64,000 nucleotides of DNA from Macroventuria anomochaeta. Taxonomy: Eukaryota; Ascomycota; Dothideomycetes; Pleosporales; Didymellaceae. The notes under the pieces are model-generated. The model was not told the DNA's origin. It did not search any database and worked only from the letters and a program-made list of their open reading frames with translations. The position numbers and the translations under genes were made by a program. Position 1 is the first letter of the stretch, and every line of letters starts with the position of its first letter. Where the stretch lies: assembly GCF_010093625.1 (NCBI RefSeq), contig NW_022985395.1, forward strand, positions 357,917 to 421,916, written 5' to 3'. Shown piece by piece: positions 1 to 10,633 of this stretch.

Positions 1-1216
1 ACGGCTGCGTCTCAAGATCTCAAGTACCGTTGTCCTACCGAAGCTGCAGTGAGGTGAACGAAGGATATAACCGCCATCAGTGGCTGGGTGGCTATGCTGA
101 GCCAAGGCGACCGCATCGTTAAGGGCATTTAAAGTCGTTGCATTTGCCGAATTGGTACTTAGTGCCCGTTGTGTGCGTGTTAGTGCATGTAAGCACACCG
201 CGTTTCGAAGCTGAACACCACTGAAGTAGCACTTGGCTCGCTCGATGCTCTATAATGTTTGCGATGCCTTCTACGGGTACGCCGTAGCCCTGCAGTAAGA
301 TTAGCGGAGTCAAAGCTATATGAGGTCTGAAAGCTAAGGACATGACTGCTGCGCATCACCTATGGACCGCGTCTGCCGCTCGTCCGTTGTGACGTATCAA
401 GGAGAAATTCAGCCGAGGCTCCATACATCATCAGGGGCGTATTCGTGGGAGTAGAAGGGTGTATCTTGATGCCCTGAGCCGTCGTCTCTTTGCCAGCCCA
501 TAGCATGGCCATTCCACGGCAGCTAGAACAGCAGCCTGGTGATCCAGCCTGTACGGAGCTAAGGCCATCAGCAGCGTACCTCAATTCGCCAATGAAATAG
601 GCACTTGAGTAGGGTGGGTCTTTATGTGTCCGTAAGATCATGGGTGAATTGACAACCAGACGTAAGCTGACCCGACTCCGAGGAACGTGTACCTTTGTAA
701 AAGGTCTTGAAGACTTCGGGACATGAATAGTATCGTTCACTCGTATCGTTTTCTATGTCTGTAAGTCATGCATAGCTTGGACAGCGTCCGAGGAGGCTGA
801 TCAGAAAGAGATGTCGAGTGTTTGATGTCTGCTGAACGTGGTCGCGCTCAAGACGCACGGACGTAAACATCTGATGTCACTCTCAGCTGTGTATGCAGGT
901 GCAACTGATGACTCTGGAATCACGCAGCATGGGCGAGCATTGGTCTTTGATTCTTTCATTTACGCGCAGTTGGAGTATAGGTAACAAATCGGTCCACTAA
1001 GCCCATTCCTCGCCCCGAACCAAGCCGCCGCTCATCCATCAAGGGCAACGGACGTTTAGTGACAGTAGGAAGAGTAGGAATACATGCGAAAAACGCCAAG
1101 AAGCAAGAGTGTCTACCACACTCCATCGCTGCTGAAATCTGCACTCCTCCGCTCATAGTCCAAGGTCATCTCGTTTATCATACCAAACTGTTGGATCAAG
1201 TGTCGACGTGCGCAGC
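1..1216. other. Intergenic, no supported gene
   Basis: Only short open frames are present. The longest is a 126-codon frame on the minus strand at 360-740, followed by a 74-codon minus frame at 119-343. Neither shows a domain I recognise, and I could not join them by a convincing intron. This stretch includes the 3' flank of the PKA regulatory subunit gene, which ends at 1217. Confidence 0.5.
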
Positions 1217-2590
1217 TTATGAGACCCTTGACAAGGGATCGACACTGCCGCTCTCATGCTTGCTGGGGTCGTTCCGCCTCATGATACCCTCGACGGGGCC
1301 AAGTAGACGCTGGAAGCCATTCTTGCCGAGCGTTGCAACCTTGACCTCGGTTTCGCTGATAACAGACGCAGCACGAGGTGCGTCGTTCAGCAGAGCAAGC
1401 TCACCAAAGTAGTCGCCCTTGTTATATCTCTTGACAGGCTGGTCGTTGCCGCGAAGGTATACCTGCGCTTGCCCAGATTCGAGGATGTAGAATGACTCGC
1501 CAATGTCACCTTCCCTGATGATCTCAGTACCAGGAGGATATTTCTTCGTCTCGAGGGCATCTGCGATCTTAGAACGCTCGTATGGAGTAAGAGTGGAGAG
1601 GAGCGGAACCTCCTCGAGGAAGCCTTCGTACATGCGTCGTCGCTGGAAAGCACTGTCCATAAGGATGCGGCGGAAGGTGACACGGTCGAGCGCCCACAGT
1701 GTCGATGGCTCGGCGGAGATGACGGTGGCAGCGCGAGGAGCGTTGTACATGAGCGCAAGCTCACCGAAGGAGCCGCCAGGGCCTACAGAGCCTACCTTGG
1801 CACCCAATCCATCTATGCCAGCCTCTAGCTTGCCAGATTTGTTGACATGGATATCGAAAGATCCCTTCTCGACAACATAGAAGTAGTCACCTACATCGCC
1901 CTGTGTAATGACCTTAATGCCCTTGGTAGGTATTGGCTTCTCATGCAGCGCGCCGAGCACCTGTGCAGACTGCTCGTCATCGAGATGTGAGAAGAGGAAG
2001 TTGCCAGAGACGGCGGATCTGAGACGTGACACCTGCTCGTCTGTCTTGTGGTGGAACGGCGGCGTGAAGTTATCGTTGTCTGCTGATGCGGGGTTGAGCG
2101 ACTCGGCGGACACGGAGACGCGTCTGTTGGTGTTGTAGTTGTTGGGAGTGCTGCCACCGGCAATGGGGGGCATCTGCGTGACCTGATTCTTGGAGGAGCC
2201 TCCAAAGCCGCCGAAGTTGCCGAAGTTGCCAAAGGAGCTCTCGCCCTGGTCGCTGCTGCGGGCATTGTTCAGGTCGGCCTGTGCGAAGGACGACGCAGTG
2301 GGGGACGCCATTATGTCGCTCTCCTCCTCTTCTTCGAGGCGCTGCATTGGGCTCTTTGAGAAGCCGCCGGAGCCTGGGGATGTGCCGAAAGGGTTGTTGC
2401 CGGGGAAGCTATGCTCAGCACGGCCTTGCTGGCTGGAATGCTGCTGCGAGAGCAGGAACTCCGCGCGCTGCGACTCGAGGCGGCGGTTGAAGAAGCTCGC
2501 ACAAAACTGGAGGATATCGTTGGGCTTGTGCTTGAGGATCTCGCGGTCGAGGGCGGCTATCTCATTAGAGTAGTCTGGAGGGAGGGACAT
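1217..2590 (-). CDS. pkaR: cAMP-dependent protein kinase regulatory subunit
   Basis: This 457-aa protein binds and inhibits the PKA catalytic subunit and releases it when cAMP binds. Residues 7-45 form the RII-type dimerization/docking segment. A serine-, glycine- and asparagine-rich linker follows. The inhibitor site RRVSVSAESLNP begins at about residue 156 and has the autophosphorylatable RRxS form. Two cyclic-nucleotide-binding domains follow. Their phosphate-binding cassettes read FGELALMYNAPRAA (275-288) and FGELALLNDAPRAA (395-408), each with the conserved Glu and Arg that contact cAMP. The frame stays open 73 codons upstream, but that part is proline- and serine-rich and unlike the family. 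The start at 2590 gives the normal N-terminus and length. No intron is needed. The family assignment is very secure. Confidence 0.97.
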   Translation of the reverse strand: MSLPPDYSNEIAALDREILKHKPNDILQFCASFFNRRLESQRAEFLLSQQHSSQQGRAEHSFPGNNPFGTSPGSGGFSKSPMQRLEEEEESDIMASPTASSFAQADLNNARSSDQGESSFGNFGNFGGFGGSSKNQVTQMPPIAGGSTPNNYNTNRRVSVSAESLNPASADNDNFTPPFHHKTDEQVSRLRSAVSGNFLFSHLDDEQSAQVLGALHEKPIPTKGIKVITQGDVGDYFYVVEKGSFDIHVNKSGKLEAGIDGLGAKVGSVGPGGSFGELALMYNAPRAATVISAEPSTLWALDRVTFRRILMDSAFQRRRMYEGFLEEVPLLSTLTPYERSKIADALETKKYPPGTEIIREGDIGESFYILESGQAQVYLRGNDQPVKRYNKGDYFGELALLNDAPRAASVISETEVKVATLGKNGFQRLLGPVEGIMRRNDPSKHESGSVDPLSRVS

Positions 2591-4594
2591 TGGGAGGTGG
2601 GTGGTGAGGGGTCGATTGCAGCTCTTTGACGTCGGGTTCACGAGGGGTGCAGGGATGGTGGGTGTCGAGCTGCGAAGGCCTGAAACGCAGCGATGGTGCG
2701 TAGATGGGGAGGGGGGGGGGGCAATGCACGAGGGGGACGAGGGTACGAAGAATGCAATTGCACGACGGGCGTTAGTGGTGGTGAGGGCGTGTGGAGCGTG
2801 CAGCCGCAATATGACGCTTAGGACAATCCGGGGCAGAAGAGGGGAGAGGCTGCAGCAAGAGCGATCACCAGGTGCGGGCAGGCACTGGAGCTTAAGGCAG
2901 GTTTTCTGGGGCTAATCTATCTTCCAGAAGGGCTCTAGAAATCGAATGGATGCCCGGCCTTCTTCTGCGCAGCTGTAGCCACTCACTGAGACAGCTAGAC
3001 GATGCCAGCCATGGTTCACGCACATTGGATGGCATCACGTCACACAACGCAGCTGTAGCATGCCGGACACCAGGCTGCAGTGCTCCTCGCGATGCAGCGA
3101 TAGACACACACAGAGCTCTGGGAGCTGTCAGAGACAGAGCTTAAGACCAGAGCTGCCGCTCAAGCTGCGTAGCTCCCGCCTCACATGGATCCACGACTGC
3201 TCCGAGCTTGCTGCTAAGCGGCGAGCTGCAGAGGGCGGCAACGGAACCATGCATGAGTGTTCCAGACAAAGAGAGGAAGCATCCTGTTCATGAATTGCTA
3301 TGCGATTCAGCTTGATTGTCTGCATCTGTATAACACAATTATATACTTCTGGCAGCACGTCTTATCATGTCTGGAACCGGGTGCTGGAAGCTCGAACATG
3401 ACTCCAGCTTGGTTGACCAATCAGCTCAGCGTCTGCACATGATAAGGAACAGAGAGCAAGCTGCACGCCATCGACAGGTTTATCGATGGAATCCCATTGA
3501 CAAATCCCGAGTGCAGCAGCAGAGCACGTATGGTTTGACTAACGGTTCGACTTTCAATTCACATGTAAGCTGATCGAACTGGCGAGGACGAACTCTGGAA
3601 CTCTGGAACTTTGAAACCTTGGAACTTTGGAAACCATTCCATGGTTGTACAGTTCACGTGCAGAGGTACATGGCATAAATCGAGCACTCCTTTCGACAAG
3701 ATGATCAGCTCTTGCAAGCGATGAGGACGGCATGATATGATGGAACACTCTCGAAACTTCCTCACGAGTGATGTGAAGGCCTCATACGGTGTGAAGTTTT
3801 GGCAAGCCTGCAATTGGCGGTGTGCTACATGACTGGCAGGCGGGGGAGACAGACCCGAATGTTGGGACGTCCGCCGCAGGAGAAACACGAAAAGTTCCGC
3901 TGTTGAGCGGACCGAGATGTTTGACAGATCAATTTGGCATTCGATCGAAGCCACAGTGTTTCAATGTGTGCCCAACACGCTGGGTCTTCTTCGTGAGGAA
4001 TGCTTCGGCGGTAAGGCGTGACATCGATTGGGCGATGACGCACATAGCCGTGAGACGCACGAGCGTCTCCTAGGAGCTGGCGGGGCTGGCTGCCCATCTG
4101 TCAGAGGGACGTCGTGGGCGAATTGACAGCAAACAAACATGACGATGCACGTTGGGTGGAGAGTGGAGCTGCAATTGAACAAGACCCACCATTGAAGGAT
4201 TGCCAATTTCGTCATCGCACATGCTGCTGCTGCTGCTGGCCACGAGCGGCGCGGTTGCTTGCCCACCAGGGGAGAGCTAGAGCTATCTGTCAATCTTGCA
4301 GCGTGGAGGCCGTCGCAGAGCTGAAGCCTCATCTTCACTGCATCTCCATAGCTCTCACGCCTCTGAAACTGCGCGCCTGCTCGTCCCGTGTAGCTGAGCC
4401 TCTAATCTTGTCGCCTTAAATTGTTGCAAGTTATTGCAACACTAGCCCTCGGAAGCGCCGCACAAGCACAGCCACTTCTCCATTAGCTTCCTGCTCCTTC
4501 TTCCCCAACCACCTCCTCACTGCTTGCGATCAAGACAAGGTCTCACCCATCGCGCAACCTCGCACCCTAATCGCACACCTATCTTTACGCCGCC
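2591..4594. promoter_or_regulatory. Long divergent intergenic region
   Basis: Two kilobases separate the PKA regulatory subunit (leftward) from the CBM48 protein (rightward). No gene is supported. A homopolymer of G lies near 2710-2719. A short degenerate array of GGAACTTT-like units lies at about 3589-3634. A (CTG)n-like stretch occurs near 4220-4240. The length suits a heavily regulated pair, but I see no defined operator that I can assign. Confidence 0.4.
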
Positions 4595-7500
4595 ATGGGC
4601 AAATACACATTCACATGGTGTGTTGCTTGCCTGTTATACAGACGCGCAGTGTACTCACGATATGCAGGGAACACGACGCCAACGACGTTTACGTGACCGG
4701 CACCTTCGATGACTGGAAGAAGACAGTCCAGCTAGAGGAGGAGGGCGGCGTCTTCAAGAAGACCGTCGAGCTCCCCAAGACTAAGACCCAGTACAAGGTA
4801 CGCTCGCGCTGCGACACGCGCCTGCCGCCTAGTTCGGTTGCAGGCAGCTCTGAATCTGGACGCTTGCTAACGAAGGCGCGTAGTTTGTCGTCAATGGCAA
4901 CTGGTGTATCAACGAGAGCGCGCCCAAGGAGGACGATGGCCATGGCATTGTTAACAACATCCTCCTGCCTGAGGACATCGTCGACGAGCCCGCGCACACA
5001 CTCTCCTCCGCCGCGCCGACGTCCTCCACAGCAGCGCTCGCCGGCGCTGTCCCCAAAGAGAAGGACCTTGAGAAGACCAAGTCAAATGAGTCCATTCCTG
5101 GCGCGTTTCCCATGACGCCGACGCCCAGCACCGAGCAGCGCCAGTTCATCAACCCCATTCCCGCTACCGCCGGTCTGGGTAACCCGATCAAGCTTGCGCC
5201 TGAGGAGCACGTTCCCGCACCGAGCACACTTACCGACAACACGGTAGAGTCCACAGTCAACCTCAAGGAAGTTCCTGAAGAGGATGAGGATGCTAAGGTC
5301 AGCGTTGCGCCCATCCCCGCAACTGCTGGCGCAGGCAACCCCATTCACCTTGCCCCGGGCGAGAAGGTGCCTCACCCCAGCACTCTGACCTCCAACACCA
5401 TCAGCAGCACTGCCAGGACTGACGAGGCCTCATACAACAAGTCCGACTCGCAAGCACCTCAGCTTCCCCCCGTCGACATCACTCCTCAGTCGGAGAGGCC
5501 CGCGAACGGTGGTATGTTCGGTCTGCCTCCCCAGCTCGACAACCTTATCCCTGAGTCTAGTCTGCCCATGGGCGTAGATGCTAAGGTCGAGAAGGACACT
5601 GGCGTTCACATCCAGTCCGCTGCTCCCACCAGCTCTACTGCTGCCCTTGCTGGTCAGGTTCCTAAGGAGCCAAGGGGCGTACCTGAGATTGTGACTGAGA
5701 GCCAGAAAGAGGCAGGCTATGCTCCTGAGGCGGCCGCGAACTCTGAGGCCGTCCTCGACAAGAAGCAGGTTGAACAGGAGCTCAAGGAGACGGTCCCTGA
5801 GAAGACCACTGTTGAGAACGACCACGCTCCCACCATGGAGGCTGATAAGTTTGTTGATGTCGGCGACAGCGTTGGCGCAGTCGCTGGCGGCGTTGCTGCT
5901 GTTGCAACCGTCGGCGCAGGTCTGTTCACTGGTGCCATCTACGCTACCAAGGAGAAGGCCGCTGAAGCTGTCGGTCTTAACAAGGACGCCACTGTCGGCG
6001 AGACTGCCTCTGCTGTTGGTGGAAAGGTTGTCGACTCTGTTGGTCTGGACAGTTCCAAGACCGCAACTGACAACGCCTACCTTGTGAAGGACAAGACACT
6101 CGATGCTGTTGGTCTTGACAAGAATGCCACTGCCACCGAGAACGCGTACCTCGCAAAAGACAAGACGCTCGATGCCGCCGGCCTCGACAAGGACGCCACC
6201 GCGACCGACAATGCTTACCTTGCTAAGGATAAGACGCTCGATGCCGCCGGCCTTGACAAGAATGCTACCGCGACCGACAATGCTTACCTTGCTAAGGATA
6301 AGACGCTCGATGCTGCCGGTCTCGATAAGAACGCCACTGCGACCGATAACGCCTACCTCGCCAAGGACAAGGCCGCCCACGCGACTGGCTTGGACAAGGC
6401 TGCTGACAGCGCCTATGCTGCGAAGGACAAGGCTGTTGCAGCCGTTGGTCTGGACAACTCCGCTTCGGTGACAGAGAACGCTCAGCTCGCGAAGGACAAG
6501 GCTGCTGGTGCCGCCGGTCTGAACGGTTCGATTGGGACCGCCGCCGCAGGCGATGTTCCTGTTGTCGTTGCCGAGAGCCAGAAGGAAGCTCATGCCAGCC
6601 CGGAGGCTGCCGCTAACGCTGAGGCTGTCCACGAGAAGTCGCAGTTCGAGCAGGAACTCTTGAGCCAGGTTCCCAAGTCCCAGGACCACGGCGAGTCAGC
6701 ACCTTCCGTCGCTGTTCCCGCTATTGTTTCCGACAGCCAACGTGCGGGCCACGCCAGCCCTGAAGCTGCTGCCAACTTCGATGCCGTTCACGAGAAGCAG
6801 GGCCTTGAGGATGAGCTCCTCCGCTCCGTTCCTCGTACCGACGCTACCGGCGAGTCGGCTCCTGCCATCGCCGTTCCCGCTGTAGTCTCTGAGAGCCAGC
6901 GTGAGGCTCACGCCAGCCCTGAGGCCGCCGCGAACCCCCTCGCTGTCCATGACAAAAGGGAGTTTGAGTCTGAGCTGCTCAAGTCTGTTTCCAAGACTGA
7001 CGAGTCCGGTGAGCACGCTCCTGTGATCGCCGCTGCGTCTTCCACCGCCACCTCAGGCTCCAAGACCGAGCTTCCTGTTCGTTCTGTACCTGATGTTGTG
7101 GCTGAGAGCCAGAAGGAGGCGCATGCTGCTCCTGAGGCCACTGCCAACGCTGAGGCTGTTGCAGAGAAAAAGGAGCTCGAATCTGAGCTCCTGAGTCAGG
7201 TCAAGAAGACCAATGAGTCTGGCGAGCCGGCCCCTACTCTCTCCGCTGCTACCGCCACGACCGCTCCCGGCTCGTCTGGCACCAGCACAACTGCTCCCAA
7301 GGTGTCTGAATCGTCCTACCCCCTCTCCACCGACTACCTGCCCGCGACTGAGGAGGAGATCAAGAGGGCTCTCTCTGACACTAGCGACGAGCCTTCGACA
7401 TCGGCCACTGGTGGTCTGAACGCCCCTGCTTCGGCACCTGCCCAGACAGAGGCTACCAAGTCCGCTGCTGAGCCCACCACCTCTTCCACCACCAAGAGTG

Positions 7501-7922
7501 CCGAGCCTTCCTCCGCTGCCAAGGCTGTTGAGCCAGCTGTCTCTTCCAGCAAGACCGACACAACATCAGCTCCCACAACTGAGGGTCTTAACGCCCCAGC
7601 CTCTTCGGCCGCTCAGACCGAGGCCACCAAGGCGGCTGGTGAGCCGGCAAATGCCGAGAAGGAGGGGCTGTTCAAGCCCACTACACTCGAGCAGGGGCAG
7701 CCAACTGTCACAACTGGTACCGAGACCGGCACAACTGGAACCACTAGCCAGAGCCTGACCGCACCTGAGACTCCTCAGAAGGACCGCAAGGACTCCGATG
7801 TCTCACCCAAGGGTACCCCAGGCAGCCAGAGCCTTGCATCCAACTCCGCGACTGCCGACAAGAAGAACAAGAGGCGATCGTTCTTCGGCAAGCTCAAGGA
7901 CAAGTTCTCCGGCAAGAACTAA
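4595..7922 (+). CDS. CBM48 (AMPK glycogen-binding fold) protein with long repeat tail
   Basis: Three exons (4595-4617, 4668-4797, 4884-7922) give 1063 aa; both introns are GT-AG and keep phase. The first about 90 residues are an AMPK-beta-type glycogen-binding module like that of yeast Crp1/Mdg1, starting MGKYTFTWEHDANDVYVTG and containing FDDWKK and a later VVNGNW. The rest is low-complexity. Residues about 384-405 are a hydrophobic Ala/Gly/Val segment that could be a membrane anchor. Residues about 449-600 hold seven copies of a 23-residue unit of the AYLAKDKTLDAAGLDK type, resembling LEA-like amphipathic repeats. A second unit containing ESQKEAHASPEAAANAEAV recurs five times. The C-terminus is very basic (KKNKRRSFFGKLKDKF). 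A role in glycogen or stress metabolism is inferred from the CBM48 domain only. Confidence 0.88.
6075..6540 (+). repeat. 69-bp in-frame coding tandem repeat
   Basis: Units begin at 6075, 6144, 6213, 6282, 6351, 6411 and 6480. The spacing is 69 bp except for one 60-bp unit. The units starting at 6213 and 6282 are nearly identical at the nucleotide level, which suggests recent duplication. All copies stay in the frame of the CBM48 protein. Confidence 0.9.
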
Positions 7923-8561
7923 GCTGGCTGTGATCGTTCTCGTACATTGAAGGTCTTTCCAAACGACCTTGGTGCTCGCTGATATACCCGAGGGTTCGGA
8001 CGCCGTGTGGCTCTGCCTTTCTCTGTCTATTGTTTGTCTTACGGAGTTGGCTCTGTTTGGTCTATACCATTTCTGCTTCTCTTGTTTGACATGTTCTGCT
8101 CCAATTTGTGCTCAAGTTTTTGTTTCGCCCATGTATGCGCGTTCATGATGCATTTAGGCTGCATGTGAAGGGGGAGTAACGTACATGGGGATTTCAGGTA
8201 CTTAATTCGCTTAATGCAGGTGCATTAGATTTGATTTACAATGATCTTCTTGCCTTTTGTGTGTTCGTTCTGTGTTCTCCTGAATCGTGACCGACTTTTG
8301 GTGTTGCTATGACAGCGAATCGCTCCACCTACCACATCCATGGGCAACCCCTGTCGGTGAGTTGCTTCCTCATAACACGACAGTGCCCAACTTCATCAGA
8401 CATCGACTCACTAATAACATCAAAGATTTTCCCTCTAGTCTATATCACCACTTCAAGTACCTCGCTCCATGCACCTCCACAATGTCTAAACACTACGGGC
8501 ACACAATGCCAGCAACCCAACAATGTTCACTCATACTCCGCCCACCATTTCACTGCATAGT
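7923..8561. other. Intergenic
   Basis: This holds the 3' flank of the CBM48 gene and the upstream region of the next gene, both on the plus strand. An overlapping frame from 8287 is open but has no conserved feature. I see no other element. Confidence 0.4.
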
Positions 8562-10112
8562 ATGGCAACCCGCCTCTCCCAAATACGTCTCTCGCCATAT
8601 TCTTCTCGGTCAACAAAGAAAGAGCGATTCGACTACACATCGAGTCCAGCCAAGAGATCGAAGTACCCAGCGCGGCAAGTCCACCGCGACCGCATGGCAC
8701 AGCCGGCGACGCAGTCTCAGCAGGCTGGGACTCGTCGACCACACTACCAGTCACATCAGCAACAAGACGCAGATCGGACCCGTCCAGGTGGTGCCCGTCC
8801 TTTACCGGAGACACCTCGCAAGCCTCATCATCAGGATTGGAACAAGCGAGACGAGGCCAACTTGATGAAGTCGTTGCCTCGTAAACCGGTTCAACGCAAG
8901 CCTTTGCAGGACATTAATCCTAACGTCTACGACTCACGCTCTACGCCTCGCGGCCCTCGCCAGCAGCAAATGCCTGCGCGTAAAGCTTCAACGGCGACTT
9001 CGCAAGCGCAGTCTCGGATGTCAGAGATGTATACCATGATCGACAACCATTTGGCGTGGAACATGTCTACCTCTGACCTTGAGTCCGATCGCCCTGATAG
9101 TTCCGGCACCATGTTCGTCGACTTCGGCACCAACGGCGAAATGGAAGTCTCCTACCGCAACGGCGTGAACAAGAAGCTGCCTACTCCACCCGTACCATCG
9201 AAGATCCTAGCGCCATCGAAGCCCACATCCCCCCGCCACGAGTCGGAAGTCAAGGAAGTCCTCGACGTACAGCAAAAGGAGATTAAGCAGCACAAGCCGC
9301 CCCCTCCACGGCCGTCATACTCCTCGCGCCACGACTCAGTCTTCTCGTCTGGCGCCGAGCACGAGGAGCACATTGATCGATTCCAGGCTCGATCGCTGCC
9401 GCAAGTCCCAGCTACCAGCTCTCGACGCACTGGAAACTTGCAACGGGAGATTCGAAGGTCATACCCACCGCAAGTGCACCGCACCCAGCGCTCCTCCTCA
9501 CCACAAACCGCACTGACACACCACACCTCGCCTACCCCATCACAAACCTCCACCGCATCATACCACACTGCACCTCCTCCCCGAGATGATACCGCATACA
9601 CGGTGGTCGAGCCCTCAGGCCTGACAGTGCAGTGCCACCCCTCACACACACCCGGCACAGGCTCAAAGCCCGCAACCGGATCCTATGTGTCCGGCTACGA
9701 TCCTGCCACGAACTACACATACGACTACGACGGTCGCACGGTGCATGTGCACGGCGAATCGACGGTGTCGCGCCCATCATCATACACATCCGAATATTTC
9801 GACATCCCGGTCTCAACTTACAACGCCTCCATCTCCACCTACCACCTCTCTACCTCTGCTTCTGCTTCTACAGCTGTAGCGCGAGTCCAGACTGAGAGGC
9901 CACTTCCCCGTCTCCCACCCTGCGCGCAGCTGCCGGAGCCACCACAGCAGGACGTAAAGAAGCGGCGCAAGGTGCTGAAGTTTGTGCAGAAGTTGTTGCA
10001 TAAGCTGGACGATTTGGGGGTGATGAAGGATTTGTCGTCTCATAACCGCCAACGGCATTCACAGCCAGCTAGTGCGACGAAGCCGTGGGTGGAGTGTAGA
10101 CATGTGACGTAG
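8562..10112 (+). CDS. Hypothetical disordered protein
   Basis: This is an uninterrupted 516-aa frame from the ATG at 8562. The frame also offers an ATG at 8523, which would add 13 residues. I do not recognise a family. The protein is rich in Ser, Pro, Arg, Gln and His and is predicted by eye to be mostly disordered. It has several PxxP-type motifs such as KKLPTPPVPSK and PLPRLPP. A more conserved-looking patch reads MFVDFGTNGEMEVSYRNGVN near residues 185-204. A basic C-terminal stretch (VKKRRKVLKFVQKLLHKLDD) could form a helix. The frame length and the codon use, similar to neighbouring genes, support it being real. Function is unknown. Confidence 0.7.
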   Translation: MATRLSQIRLSPYSSRSTKKERFDYTSSPAKRSKYPARQVHRDRMAQPATQSQQAGTRRPHYQSHQQQDADRTRPGGARPLPETPRKPHHQDWNKRDEANLMKSLPRKPVQRKPLQDINPNVYDSRSTPRGPRQQQMPARKASTATSQAQSRMSEMYTMIDNHLAWNMSTSDLESDRPDSSGTMFVDFGTNGEMEVSYRNGVNKKLPTPPVPSKILAPSKPTSPRHESEVKEVLDVQQKEIKQHKPPPPRPSYSSRHDSVFSSGAEHEEHIDRFQARSLPQVPATSSRRTGNLQREIRRSYPPQVHRTQRSSSPQTALTHHTSPTPSQTSTASYHTAPPPRDDTAYTVVEPSGLTVQCHPSHTPGTGSKPATGSYVSGYDPATNYTYDYDGRTVHVHGESTVSRPSSYTSEYFDIPVSTYNASISTYHLSTSASASTAVARVQTERPLPRLPPCAQLPEPPQQDVKKRRKVLKFVQKLLHKLDDLGVMKDLSSHNRQRHSQPASATKPWVECRHVT

Positions 10113-10633
10113 AGAAGCGGAGTCGCTGTAGAATAATTGGAGTGGAGGGAAGTGATTGAGGTGTGGGGTTTTGAGGGGAGGGGGAAATATGAAGCCATAA
10201 GCGTGTCCGTCTAACAAGGAAGATTGGCTCGCAGGCACGTGGGTGGGGCGGCAGGTTCGATAATAACGCGGACAAGCCCAAAAAAAAGATAGCTGGATTC
10301 TTAAGAGGATATGTTGCGGCAGTGTAGTGTGTGGAAGTGATACAATGAACACGATACCCTTTTTTTTCTCTAATGCTTTTTGTTCAGTTCCCTGACTTCG
10401 CGATATGTGACCCCATTCCCTTGCCTTGCCTCCCATGTACATGTGTTCAGAGATAAGAGTGCAATACCAATACAACTTGCCCACGGAAGTGCATTTGCTC
10501 GTACAAACTCCCGTCATCTTCCAGTAACAACAGCGCTGACCTCCCGAGAATTGCATATGGACAGCGCTCGTGTGCCTTCAGTCCTTTCTATCACGAACAC
10601 TGTGTGCCTACCATGCATTCTATCATTACCATC
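10113..10633. other. Convergent 3' region
   Basis: This short stretch lies between two genes that converge on it. A minus-strand open frame at 10059-10556 overlaps the end of the upstream gene and has no recognisable product. I see nothing else. Confidence 0.4.

Noticed and set aside
119..740. Two minus-strand frames that might form one small gene
   Set aside because: No intron with correct phase joined them convincingly, and no domain is visible. They are left as intergenic.
5430..6689. A 419-codon open frame antisense to the CBM48 gene
   Set aside because: It is the mirror of the repeat-rich, GC-skewed coding strand. The translated product is a Val/Leu/Gly-rich run without domain, and its length follows from the repeat array on the other strand.
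8287..8865. A 192-codon plus frame overlapping the start of the disordered hypothetical gene
   Set aside because: It overlaps the longer 516-codon frame in another phase and has no feature of its own.
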